Source of the DNA: a virus
Virus record (IMG/VR): IMGVR_UViG_3300047089_000152
Location: 40,151-104,150 of that record
DNA length: 64,000 bases
Direction: 5' to 3' (one strand)
A program made the position numbers and the translations under genes. Below the pieces are notes generated by a model. That model made no database searches. It saw only the letters and a program-made list of their open reading frames with translations, and had not been told where the DNA came from. Shown piece after piece: positions 54,612 through 61,526 of this stretch. Position 1 is the stretch's first letter. The number at the start of each line of letters is the position of its first letter.

Positions 54612-55999
54612 GAGTCGCTGCTGTCGTCATCCGCGGTGACGCCCGGAACCTGCCCCTGCCCGATGGCAGCGTCGACCTGATCGTCACGTCCCCGCCGTAC
54701 TTCTCGCTGCGTTCCTATATCGACGCCGACGGGATGCACTATGACGGGCAGATTGGGTCGGAGACGACACCCCGCCAGTTCATCGACGCGCTCCTTGCGT
54801 GCACGGTGGAGTGGCGGCGGGTGCTGAAACCGTCCGGGTCGATGTTCATCAACCTGGGCGACACGTACTCGTCGTGGCAGGGGGAACGCAAACACCACCC
54901 GCGTGACCTGACAGGGGAACGTGCCTCACGCGGGGAAGGTGGCGGGAACCTGCGCAGCGCCCCCGGGGTGTGGGGTGTCCCGGCGAAGTCGCTGATCGGG
55001 GTTCCGTGGCGGTACGCGCTGGGCTGCGTCGACGAACTCGGGTTGATCCTGCGGCGGGACATCATCTGGTCCAAGTCCAACGGCATCCCCGAATCAGTCA
55101 AAGACCGGGCCCGGACCGCGCACGAATACATCTTCCACCTGACCAAGCAGCAGCGCTACTTTTCGGCGGTAGATGAGATACGGGAGGACCACGCCCCGGA
55201 GTCGTTCGCGCGGTTCGCGCCCGGGCAGAAGCAAGCGGGGCTGTCCCGTCGCAGCAACTACGGGGGGCAGCCAGCTCACACGCTGAGCCTGGAAAATAGC
55301 CTGCACCCCCTAGGCCGGCTACCAGGGTCGGTGTGGGAGTTCCCGGTGCAGCCTCTTGTCGGCCCGGCCTGCCGGATAGTGTGGGACGGCCGGACGATCC
55401 GCTGGTTCGGGACGTGGGCTGAGGGTGAGAAGCACATGCGGATGCTCGCCCGGGAATGGTGGTCGTGGCCGCCCGGGTCGGGTCGTCCCAGCCTGCGCAG
55501 CGAGGCTGAGCATTTCGCTGCGTTCCCGATGGAGCTGCCCCGGCGTATCATCCAGGGCTGGTCCCCGGACGGTATCTGCGTCGCGTGCGGGCAGGGCCGC
55601 CGCCCGGTCAGTGTTGTCACGGATAAGAAAGCCACCGGCTACGACACGCGCATCGTTCCCATGTCACGCGACACGGTCCACGGCCACGACGGCAGGGGCG
55701 GGAAGAAAATCCTCACCACCCGGGGTATTACCGGGTATGCGTGTGACTGCCCGGACACGTCCGCGCCGACCCGTCCCGCTGTGGTACTCGACCCGTTCGG
55801 TGGTACGGGGTGCACCGCGATGGTCGCCGCGGCGAACGGCCGCATCGGTATCACCGTCGACTACTCCCACACCTACTCCCGGTTCGCACGGTGGCGGACC
55901 AGCGACGCGTCCGAACGGGCCAAGGCCATGCAGGTCCGTAAACCCCCGCCACCGCCGGACCCTCGGCAGCAGCCGCTGTTCGACATGGAGGAACTGTGA
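54608..55999 (+). CDS. DNA methyltransferase (N4-cytosine or N6-adenine, beta type)
   Basis: 463 residues from a GTG overlapping the previous stop. Catalytic TSPPY at 27-31 comes first, and the SAM-binding 'VLDPFGGTGCTAMVAAANG' comes near 393-411, the beta-class order. The TSPPY form favours N4-cytosine. Between them a long insert (about 245-345) contains 'VGPACRIVWDGRTIRWFG' and a zinc-like 'CVACGQGRRP' with 'YACDCP'. No restriction endonuclease is next to it, so it probably protects phage DNA from host restriction. Confidence 0.87.
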   Translation: MRVAAVVIRGDARNLPLPDGSVDLIVTSPPYFSLRSYIDADGMHYDGQIGSETTPRQFIDALLACTVEWRRVLKPSGSMFINLGDTYSSWQGERKHHPRDLTGERASRGEGGGNLRSAPGVWGVPAKSLIGVPWRYALGCVDELGLILRRDIIWSKSNGIPESVKDRARTAHEYIFHLTKQQRYFSAVDEIREDHAPESFARFAPGQKQAGLSRRSNYGGQPAHTLSLENSLHPLGRLPGSVWEFPVQPLVGPACRIVWDGRTIRWFGTWAEGEKHMRMLAREWWSWPPGSGRPSLRSEAEHFAAFPMELPRRIIQGWSPDGICVACGQGRRPVSVVTDKKATGYDTRIVPMSRDTVHGHDGRGGKKILTTRGITGYACDCPDTSAPTRPAVVLDPFGGTGCTAMVAAANGRIGITVDYSHTYSRFARWRTSDASERAKAMQVRKPPPPPDPRQQPLFDMEEL

Positions 56000-56157
56000 C
56001 ACTATGCGAGCAGTGCGGCCTGTCACCGCCAGCGTTCCCCGGTGCCAGGGGAGCGGGCGGCAGTTTCTGCGCGTCCTGCATTGACGAGAAAGCGCACCTG
56101 ATCCTGGACGTGCTAGAAGTCATCCGCAACTACAGCCCTGACGTGGAGGAAATGTAA
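55996..56157 (+). CDS. Small zinc-ribbon protein
   Basis: 53 residues, GTG start overlapping the methyltransferase stop. CEQC and CASC knuckles, then helix 'HLILDVLEVIRNYSPDVEEM'. Tight coupling supports it. Confidence 0.62.
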   Translation: MTLCEQCGLSPPAFPGARGAGGSFCASCIDEKAHLILDVLEVIRNYSPDVEEM

Positions 56158-56294
56158 TGTCAGTATCCACGATACTCATCGCCGGGTTCCTGATCATGCT
56201 GGCCGTGCTGGGGCATACCGTGTGGCATGGTGGGGAGATCGCAGTGGCGAATTTTGTCGTGCAGCTGTTCACCGGCGGGCACGTCACCGGCTGA
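56157..56294 (+). CDS. Small membrane protein
   Basis: 45 residues starting in the previous stop (TAATG). A hydrophobic span 'TILIAGFLIMLAVLGHTVW' followed by an amphipathic end. Converges with the HNH gene on the other strand, overlapping its last 11 bases. Confidence 0.55.
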   Translation: MSVSTILIAGFLIMLAVLGHTVWHGGEIAVANFVVQLFTGGHVTG

Positions 56295-56661
56295 GACGGT
56301 CGCGACGGGCTCGCTGGTAATCACGGCGCTTCGCCTTACATAGTCCACAGCGGCAGTTACGTTTGCCTGTCTTTCCGCCGCCGTGTGCTACCGCCCTGTT
56401 TTCCCCGGTCTCGGCAGATTTCTCCTGGTGACAGGGCCTGCATAGAAGCTGACACTTGTCTACTTCCGTCAGGAACCTGACCAGGGACCAGTTAGTCGAC
56501 TCGGAGATTTTCCTTATCTTGCTACCAGGAATCACATGATCAAAGTCCAGATCCTCGCTGCTACCGCAGCGAGCGCACTGGCCACCCAGACGCTCCCGTG
56601 CCAGAGCTAGTCTTTCTGTACATCGCCGGCGCTGATACTCACGGTGCCACTCCACACTCAT
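56284..56661 (-). CDS. HNH endonuclease
   Basis: 125 residues from the ATG at 56661 (an in-frame ATG 6 bases upstream also exists). C29-x2-C32 and a later CRPCHQ bind zinc; 'DLDFDHVIPGSKIRKI' holds the HNH histidine, then 'FLTEVDKCQLLCRPCHQEKS'. The tail is basic with CRCGLC. It is an isolated minus-strand gene among plus-strand genes and is AT-richer than they are, the usual signs of a homing-type mobile gene. A tRNA gene lies 8 bases upstream. Confidence 0.85.
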   Translation of the reverse strand: MSVEWHREYQRRRCTERLALARERLGGQCARCGSSEDLDFDHVIPGSKIRKISESTNWSLVRFLTEVDKCQLLCRPCHQEKSAETGENRAVAHGGGKTGKRNCRCGLCKAKRRDYQRARRDRLSR

Positions 56662-56669
56662 GGCCATAG

Positions 56670-56744
56670 TAGCGGAGACGGGATTTGAACCCGTGTCCCA
56701 GGATTATGAGCCCTGGATGGTGACCGAACTCCAACACTCCGCAC
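56670..56744 (-). tRNA. tRNA with CAT anticodon (Met or Ile2)
   Basis: On the minus strand a cloverleaf is visible: T arm ACGGG-TTCAAAT-CCCGT, anticodon arm CAGGG-CTCATAA-TCCTG with anticodon CAT at 56706-56708, and acceptor strands GCGGAG/CTCCGC. The first acceptor pair is a T-T mismatch and the D arm is short. No CCA is encoded. Discriminator A fits Met; Ile2 with modified C cannot be excluded. Confidence 0.85.
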
Positions 56745-56854
56745 GGCCACTGTAGCGCAGGACGTCATAAACCACAAGGGGGGTTGGAGCGTGCCCGGCA
56801 CCCGACGCACGGCGCGAACCGGGCACATCTCCGCGGTCAGCGTATCATGGCCGG

Positions 56855-57091
56855 GTGGCAGGGAAGAGGGTAGTGATCAGTGTCCGTGTTTCTGAGGCTG
56901 AGGCTGAGGCTATCGACGGTGTCCGTGGCGGTCTGGGTCGTGCGGCGTGGGTTGAGACTGTTGTGGAGGCGGCGTTGCGGCAGGGTGAGACGGCGAAGAA
57001 GAAGGTGAAGCGGGACGCTGATGCGTGTCCGCACCCGCGGGGCCGGGTGATCAAGGGGTTCTGTTACCGTTGTGGCGGGCCAGCTACCTGA
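56855..57091 (+). CDS. Ribbon-helix-helix-like protein with zinc tail
   Basis: 78 residues from a GTG at 56855. 'RVVISVRVSEAEAEAIDGV' followed by 'RAAWVETVVEAALRQGE' is a ribbon-helix-helix DNA-binding unit; the C-terminal CPHPRGRVIKGFCYRCGG adds a possible zinc knuckle. A GTGCCCGG/CCGGGCAC hairpin lies upstream (about 56791-56826). A likely transcriptional regulator. Confidence 0.68.
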   Translation: MAGKRVVISVRVSEAEAEAIDGVRGGLGRAAWVETVVEAALRQGETAKKKVKRDADACPHPRGRVIKGFCYRCGGPAT

Positions 57092-57095
57092 CCGG

Positions 57096-57221
57096 GTGCC
57101 GGTCACCTACCAGTGCTGCAAGTGCGGGGCTGCGTTCATTGTGTGGCAGGGTGACGGCGAACCGGACGAAGACATCTGTCTATGCTGGGGTTGCATCGAC
57201 AGGTTGCTTCCGCCACGTTAG
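57096..57221 (+). CDS. Small zinc-ribbon protein
   Basis: 41 residues; a GTG at 57072 in the same frame would add 8 residues. CCKCGAAF and CLCWGC give a CxxC...CxxC ribbon. Starts 4 bases after the regulator's stop. Confidence 0.55.
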   Translation: MPVTYQCCKCGAAFIVWQGDGEPDEDICLCWGCIDRLLPPR

Positions 57222-57392
57222 GGCTTTGCGAATCCGGGTGTTCTCCTTTCCGCCCGGGCGGAACCCCGGGGATACCACCGTGCAGGAGCCGGGTATACAG
57301 AGGCCCGGTAGGACGCTTGATGTTGGCGCACCACGTCCCGTGCACCACGCGGCAGGTCTCCGGGTTATCCGCTTGCCCCCCTCGGACGCTAG
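57222..57392. other. Non-coding gap with perfect palindrome
   Basis: No supported frame on either strand over about 170 bases. It holds TTCCGCCCGGGCGGAA (a perfect 16-base palindrome near 57248-57265) followed by CCCCGGGG, then an unstructured stretch up to the promoter at 57393. The palindromes could be a terminator for the upstream genes or an operator. Confidence 0.5.
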
Positions 57393-57408
57393 TGGTACAG
57401 TAAGCGTA
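57393..57408 (+). promoter_or_regulatory. Extended -10 promoter, leaderless start
   Basis: TGG TACAGT AAGCGTA, the last A being the first base of the ATG at 57408. Confidence 0.75.
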
Positions 57409-57638
57409 TGAGCTACTTGTGTGACAGTTACTGCTCGCACGGTGGCCGGTGCGAGGGCATGCCCGGCCACGACGGTGCCCACGACAGCGGGTACTGCACC
57501 TGGGCTGACGCTGAGGCGCTGACCAGGGAAGCCGCTGACAAGGTGCTGCGGCGCAGCCCGGCAGGCGCTGAATACCTGGACATATTGCAGCCCCTCGCGG
57601 ACGAGATCGAAGCCAGCCTGGAACAAGGATCGGAGTAG
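57408..57638 (+). CDS. Leaderless Cys/His protein
   Basis: 76 residues. 'CDSYCSHGGRCEGMPGHDGAHDSGYCTWAD' (in part: 'CSHGGRCEGMPGHDGAH') is a compact Cys/His array probably binding zinc, followed by a helix 'ALTREAADKVLRRSPAG'. Start defined by the promoter. Confidence 0.7.
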   Translation: MSYLCDSYCSHGGRCEGMPGHDGAHDSGYCTWADAEALTREAADKVLRRSPAGAEYLDILQPLADEIEASLEQGSE

Positions 57639-57642
57639 AGGC

Positions 57643-58056
57643 ATGTGTAACCCGGTTTCGACCCTGCACCCTGACATGCTGCTCGACAAGGGCACCCATC
57701 TGGGCTACGAGTTTGAAGTCACGTCGAACCGGCTGGGGTACCGGTGCGGTTATGTCCGCGTCCCGGCCGGGCATCCGTGGCACGGTAAGGGCTACGACGA
57801 TGTCGAGCCGTACCCGGAGGTGCACGGCGGGCTGACGTTCGCCGATGCGGACATGGACTGCGGGAAGGGCGGTGAAGATTCCGCGTGGTGGTTCGGTTTC
57901 GACTGCGCACACCACATGGACGCCCCGGACCCGAACCTGCCCGGCTACAGCAAGCATTACATGTCCGAGCTGCACGCGTTCGGCACGGTCAAGACCACAG
58001 AGTACGTCGCCGCTGAATGCCGTCGTCTGGCTGAGCAGGCAGCGTCGGCCGCGTGA
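57643..58056 (+). CDS. Conserved actinophage protein (HGGLTFA/FGFDCAH)
   Basis: 137 residues. 'GYVRVPAGHPWHGKGYDDV', 'VHGGLTFAD' and 'WWFGFDCAHHMD' are conserved blocks seen widely in actinobacterial and phage proteins of unknown function. Conserved His, Asp and Cys could form a metal site. Four bases after the previous stop. Confidence 0.75.
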   Translation: MCNPVSTLHPDMLLDKGTHLGYEFEVTSNRLGYRCGYVRVPAGHPWHGKGYDDVEPYPEVHGGLTFADADMDCGKGGEDSAWWFGFDCAHHMDAPDPNLPGYSKHYMSELHAFGTVKTTEYVAAECRRLAEQAASAA

Positions 58057-58154
58057 ACGAACGTTCCAGGCTGCTGGTACAGCTGACGGTCGCGTCGGTC
58101 GTTATCATGGGTCTCGTTCTGGTTTTCCTGCTGCTGCTGGGCGGGGTTATCTGA
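58053..58154 (+). CDS. Small single-span membrane protein
   Basis: 33 residues from a GTG overlapping the previous stop (GTGA). Basic head, then 'LTVASVVIMGLVLVFLLLLG' as a membrane helix. Confidence 0.58.
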   Translation: MNERSRLLVQLTVASVVIMGLVLVFLLLLGGVI

Positions 58155-58309
58155 ACGGTTTCGGGTTTGATCACCCGGGTGTCCGGCGATTGCCTGTAGG
58201 AGCCGTCCTGCCATAACGGATCGGGGCAACAGGAAACAGACCGTCACAATTGAAGGGAGTACCGCTATGAGGAAGCAGGTCCTGCCGGGCAGGTAACGCC
58301 TAGCAGGAA

Positions 58310-58326
58310 GGGAGGTGAACCCTCCC
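58310..58326 (+). promoter_or_regulatory. Hairpin masking a ribosome site
   Basis: GGGAGG-tgaac-CCTCCC places the Shine-Dalgarno of the 58328 gene in a stem 1 base before the ATG. Upstream (58155-58309) there is only a 9-codon mini-frame at 58267 with its own GAAGGGAG and an internal CCTGCC/GGCAGG hairpin. A translated mini-frame plus a masked site resembles a translation-coupled switch. Confidence 0.5.
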
Positions 58327-58327
58327 G

Positions 58328-58468
58328 ATGCCACCGCACAAGGGCGGTAAGAAGAACCGCAAGTGGGGCCGCAACCGCGTCAAATGCGCACGGTACGCCG
58401 CTGAGCACCGCCGGACCCGTAACAACCCGGCGCGTACCCGCCGCGAGAAAGAGCGCACCCCGCACTAA
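58328..58468 (+). CDS. Small very basic protein
   Basis: 46 residues, about half Arg/Lys/His (PPHKGGKKNRKWGRNRVKC). This 'KNRKxGRNRxKCxRY' type recurs in actinophages, presumed to bind nucleic acid. Strong GGGAGG site, held in the hairpin at 58310. Confidence 0.65.
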   Translation: MPPHKGGKKNRKWGRNRVKCARYAAEHRRTRNNPARTRREKERTPH

Positions 58469-58481
58469 CGAGGTGAGCACG

Positions 58482-58781
58482 ATGGATACCGCACATGAGG
58501 GGACGGGAGCCCTGGTCCGCCGGGGCTACCCGCCGTGCCCGCTTGGCTGGGCGTGCAAATATTTCAGCACCGTGCACAGCGACGCGCTCATCCGAGACAT
58601 ACTGGAGTCGCTGTGCGTACGTGATGGTCTGTCCCTCCAAAGCACGGCTGAACCGGGTGATCCCGCTAGGAACTATGAACTCGCTCAACGCCTCGGCATC
58701 GGTCACGTATTCGGCTTGCCCCGTGCCGGGTTACAGCATCAGCGACGGGTGGCTATTGTATGTCGGGCGGCTGGGCGGTAA
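58482..58781 (+). CDS. Unknown protein, C terminus overlapped by next gene
   Basis: 99 residues from the ATG at 58482 (GAGGTGA upstream; GTG at 58473 possible). 'GTGALVRRGYPPCPLGWACKY' and 'SDALIRDILESLCVRDG' look protein-like, but the last 35 residues overlap the 58675 gene in another frame and look random. One of the two boundaries is probably wrong. Confidence 0.5.
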   Translation: MDTAHEGTGALVRRGYPPCPLGWACKYFSTVHSDALIRDILESLCVRDGLSLQSTAEPGDPARNYELAQRLGIGHVFGLPRAGLQHQRRVAIVCRAAGR

Positions 58782-59100
58782 GGATGTCACTGTCGTCGGG
58801 GATGTGAGCCACGTAGAGATCACTATCGCATCGGGTGGTTTCCCCTATACCCAGAACAACATGTACGTCAACGCCACCATGATCCCGGCCGGGCAAGGTG
58901 CACTGTTGTGGGACACCACCGATAGCGATGACAGCGCTGGGCGGGCTTTGTGGGAGAGGGTCAGGGACTGGACTGACCGCCGGAAGGAACGCAAGGTGCC
59001 TGTCGAACTCCAGGCGCTGCTGGACCTCGCCCGGCGGCACCAGGCCGAGTACGATGATCTGCGTGAGAAGCTGGCTATCCTGCGCGCCTTGGGGGGATAA
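58675..59100 (+). CDS. Unknown protein with helical C terminus
   Basis: 141 residues from the ATG at 58675 with AGGA upstream; earlier in-frame starts exist. 'GWLLYVGRLGGKDVTVVGDVSHVEITI' (quoted in part 'GGKDVTVVGDVSHVEITI') is beta-rich; the end 'QALLDLARRHQAEYDDLREKL' is a coiled helix. Not recognised. Confidence 0.58.
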   Translation: MNSLNASASVTYSACPVPGYSISDGWLLYVGRLGGKDVTVVGDVSHVEITIASGGFPYTQNNMYVNATMIPAGQGALLWDTTDSDDSAGRALWERVRDWTDRRKERKVPVELQALLDLARRHQAEYDDLREKLAILRALGG

Positions 59101-59194
59101 CAGGCCCCGGTGCTCACATTGTCACGGTTTGCTTGTCAACGGGAGATGCCCGATGGGGCATCCTCAGTACTACACACCGCCGTCCGGGCGTTAA
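59063..59194 (+). CDS. Possible zinc-ribbon peptide
   Basis: 43 residues from a GTG at 59063; the useful part is 'RPRCSHCHGLLVNGRCPMGH', a CxxC...CxxxH ribbon, which lies after the stop of the previous gene. No nearer start codon exists, so the N terminus overlaps that gene. Confidence 0.4.
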   Translation: MRSWLSCAPWGDNRPRCSHCHGLLVNGRCPMGHPQYYTPPSGR

Positions 59195-59203
59195 ACGGCT
59201 GAT

Positions 59204-59404
59204 ATGCCACGACATGACTGGAACACGAACTCAGCCCATTCTCAGAAGCCGCACCACAAGCGGATGCATTCCCCCGCCCGGGGTAAGGGCGGGGACAGGA
59301 AACTGAAAGCGGTCAAGCGGGGGCTGCCTGAACTGGCCAGGAAGTTCGACGGGCCGCACCGCCGTGACAGGACGGAAACTGACAGCCAGGGGCAGCGCGG
59401 GTGA
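59204..59404 (+). CDS. Small basic protein
   Basis: 66 residues, His/Lys/Arg-rich (HHKRMHSPARGKGGDRKLKA). No ribosome site stands out. Unknown. Confidence 0.5.
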   Translation: MPRHDWNTNSAHSQKPHHKRMHSPARGKGGDRKLKAVKRGLPELARKFDGPHRRDRTETDSQGQRG

Positions 59405-59428
59405 GTACGCGCGGGTTACGATGCTGTC

Positions 59429-60544
59429 ATGGGACTGATACCTGCCGCTGCTTTCCCCCTGTCAACGTCGGGGGCTCATATCGTCGGTGCTGACTCGGTG
59501 AACTACCGGCTCGCCGGGGTGAACTGGGAGGGTGCGCACCAGGACAACCGTGTCGCGGGTGGGCTGGACAAGCTACCCCGGTCTGAGATAATCTCCCGGA
59601 TCGTGTCGTGGGGGATGAACCATGTCCGGTTCCCGTTCTCCACCGGGATGATCAACAACAGCAACGGCACCCCTTACACCACGCCGGTACCGTTGTCCCG
59701 GGTCGCGGCCAACCCGGACCTGGTCGGGCTGACCCCGTGGGAGGCGTATCAGCAGATTGTCGCGGACATGACCGCGGCCGGGTTGTATGTCATCCCCAAC
59801 AAGCACCTCAACTACCCGGGGTGGTGCTGCTCGGACGTCGACGTGAACGGGTTCTGGTACAACGACAACTGGCCCAGTTCGGTGTTCCTGAACACGTGGT
59901 CGCAGGTCGCGTCGGCGTTTGCTGGTAACCCGATGGTCGGCTACGACATTCACAACGAGCCCCGCAGCGCGGTTATCAGCGGGGTCACCCGGCAGCCGTC
60001 GTGGGGTGACGGCAACGGCCTGACCGATTTCCGGCAGATGTACCAGACCACCATGGGCAGGATCCGGGCGGCTGACCCGGACTGCCTGGTTTTCTGCGAG
60101 GGCCTGTCTTACGCGGGGGACCTGACCGGCTGGGCGTCGCACCCGGTCACCGGGGCGAATATTGTCGCGTCGATGCACGACTATGCGTGGTTCCACCCGT
60201 CGGGGCAGTCGCGGACGGCTTATTACAACCAGATGGACACTAGCGGCGGGTACCTCGTGCAGAACGGCACGGTCCCGTTGTGGATCGGGGAGTTCGGCCA
60301 GAACATGGACACCCGCGCCGCGATGACGACCGGGTGGATCGCGAACTTCATGTCCTACGCCGGGGCGCGGAACCTGAACTGGTGCTGGTGGTCGCTGTCC
60401 GCGCAGGCTGTGAAGGGCACCGAGCCGGGTACGAACGTGGTGAAGGTGCTGGACGGGAGCCGTGAGGGTTTCGGGCTGATGTGCGGGCAGGACTGGGAGG
60501 GGTCTAACAGCGAGATGATCGGCCTGCTCCAGACCATCATGTAA
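59429..60544 (+). CDS. GH5-family glycoside hydrolase (cellulase-like)
   Basis: 371 residues. TIM-barrel landmarks: 'NYRLAGVNWEGAH', 'GMNHVRFPFS', 'VIPNKHLNYPGWCC', acid/base E177 in 'VGYDIHNEPRS', 'ASMHDYAWFHP', nucleophile E288 in 'LWIGEFGQNMD', and 'NLNWCWWSLSAQAVKGTEP'. All key GH5 elements are intact. It should cleave beta-linked glucans or related polysaccharides. There is no signal peptide and it lies 30 kb from the tail genes, so it is either packaged, released on lysis, or used on host exopolysaccharide. Rare in phages. Confidence 0.88.
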   Translation: MGLIPAAAFPLSTSGAHIVGADSVNYRLAGVNWEGAHQDNRVAGGLDKLPRSEIISRIVSWGMNHVRFPFSTGMINNSNGTPYTTPVPLSRVAANPDLVGLTPWEAYQQIVADMTAAGLYVIPNKHLNYPGWCCSDVDVNGFWYNDNWPSSVFLNTWSQVASAFAGNPMVGYDIHNEPRSAVISGVTRQPSWGDGNGLTDFRQMYQTTMGRIRAADPDCLVFCEGLSYAGDLTGWASHPVTGANIVASMHDYAWFHPSGQSRTAYYNQMDTSGGYLVQNGTVPLWIGEFGQNMDTRAAMTTGWIANFMSYAGARNLNWCWWSLSAQAVKGTEPGTNVVKVLDGSREGFGLMCGQDWEGSNSEMIGLLQTIM

Positions 60545-60552
60545 GACACCCG

Positions 60553-60568
60553 TGGTACACTAAGGGTA
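60553..60568 (+). promoter_or_regulatory. Extended -10 promoter, leaderless start
   Basis: TGG TACACT AAGGGTA, last A equals the A of the ATG at 60568. It begins a long run of overlapping small genes reaching at least 62,600. Confidence 0.75.
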
Positions 60569-60708
60569 TGACATGCCTTAAATGTTCGTGTGGTAAGACG
60601 ATCACCCGCCGCGAGAACAAGCTGAACGCCGGGCTGTGTAACAAATGCTTCGAGCAGGCGCTAAGAGTCACGGCCCGGGAAGTCGCGAAGCGGCTGGGTA
60701 AGAAGTGA
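60568..60708 (+). CDS. Leaderless zinc-ribbon protein
   Basis: 46 residues: CLKCSCGKTITRRENKLN then LCNKCFEQALR, two CxxC pairs, and a basic helical tail. Start fixed by the promoter. Confidence 0.68.
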   Translation: MTCLKCSCGKTITRRENKLNAGLCNKCFEQALRVTAREVAKRLGKK

Positions 60709-60824
60709 ACTGTCCCGAGTGCGGCAGCAGCAAAACCGGGTGCTACAAGACCATCCGGCATAAGCACGGCTACGCGCACTACTGGCGGTGCGACACGTGC
60801 GGGGCCGGATGGCAGACAGGATGA
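60705..60824 (+). CDS. Zinc-ribbon protein
   Basis: 39 residues from a GTG overlapping the previous stop. 'NCPECGSSKTGCYKTIRH' and 'YWRCDTCGAGWQ' form a TFIIS/NrdR-like ribbon. Ends with ATGA overlap to the phosphatase gene. Confidence 0.65.
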   Translation: MNCPECGSSKTGCYKTIRHKHGYAHYWRCDTCGAGWQTG

Positions 60825-61318
60825 CGAACGTGACCAAAGCTGTCCTGTGGGACCTGGATTCCACGATCTGCAACACCAGGCACCGGCAGCCGATGATCCC
60901 CGCGATCCGCGCCAAGGCAGGGCCCACGTGGGAGGATTACTCCAGGGCCTGCACGGATGACACGCCCGTCGAAGGGACCATCGCGCTGGTCCGGCTGCTG
61001 GACAGCATGGACCCCTTGGCCGCTGTCCGGCAGTACGCCGTGTCCGGCCGCAGCGAATGCGCCCGGGACGCGACCCTGGAATGGTTCAAACGCCACCAGG
61101 TCCCCATCGACGACGTGTTCCTCCGCCCGGACGGGGACCACACCCCCAACGGCCGGTACAAGGTCGGTGTCATCCGGCGGCTCCGCGAATCCGGCATCGA
61201 CGTCGTGCTGCTTGTCGAAGACTGGAAGCAGACCGCGGATTACATCCGCGAGAAGACCGGGGTGCCCGTCCTGCTCGTCCAGGGCGACTACGACCCCGAA
61301 GCGGGGGATAACCCGTGA
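60821..61318 (+). CDS. HAD-family phosphatase
   Basis: 165 residues from the ATG at 60821 that overlaps the previous stop. 'AVLWDLDSTICNTRHRQPMIP' holds D11 and D13 (DxDST), 'AVSGRSECARDATLEWFKRH' the motif II serine, and 'YKVGVIRRLRESGIDVVLLVEDW' motif III/IV with E and D. This order matches phage polynucleotide 3'-phosphatases (Pnkp/PseT C-terminal type) and other HAD phosphatases; without the kinase domain the substrate is open. Confidence 0.82.
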   Translation: MTNVTKAVLWDLDSTICNTRHRQPMIPAIRAKAGPTWEDYSRACTDDTPVEGTIALVRLLDSMDPLAAVRQYAVSGRSECARDATLEWFKRHQVPIDDVFLRPDGDHTPNGRYKVGVIRRLRESGIDVVLLVEDWKQTADYIREKTGVPVLLVQGDYDPEAGDNP

Positions 61319-61446
61319 AGCGCACCTGGAAGCCTAAACGCAGCCGCCGCCTGTGGTTCCCGTTCCGCGTCAAACTTGACCCGCCCGGGGCGTGGTCCAG
61401 GCGTTCACGCCGGCAGAAGCGGAACAAGCCGGAGGCCCCGGGATGA
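61315..61446 (+). CDS. Small very basic protein
   Basis: 43 residues from a GTG overlapping the phosphatase stop. Arg/Lys-rich (KRTWKPKRSRRLWFPFRVK). Probably nucleic-acid binding. Confidence 0.55.
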   Translation: MKRTWKPKRSRRLWFPFRVKLDPPGAWSRRSRRQKRNKPEAPG

Positions 61447-61526
61447 GGAACCTGCTGACCACGATCAACTGTGCCGCGCTCGTCCCGGTCACGAACCTGC
61501 GCGGCGGGAAAGGAAAAGGACGATGA
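61443..61526 (+). CDS. Short peptide in overlapping gene chain
   Basis: 27 residues, ATGA overlaps on both sides. Ends GGKGKGR; its tail DNA provides the GGAAAAGGA ribosome site of the HNH-like gene. It may exist mainly for translational coupling. Confidence 0.4.
   Translation: MRNLLTTINCAALVPVTNLRGGKGKGR

Noticed and set aside
57136-57975. Minus-strand frames covering 57,136-57,975
   Set aside because: They are antisense to the well-supported plus-strand genes 57408 and 57643 and have no usable start; the part over the gap shows no family pattern.
58267-58296. Nine-codon frame as an independent gene
   Set aside because: Too short to claim a product; described as part of a possible control region instead.
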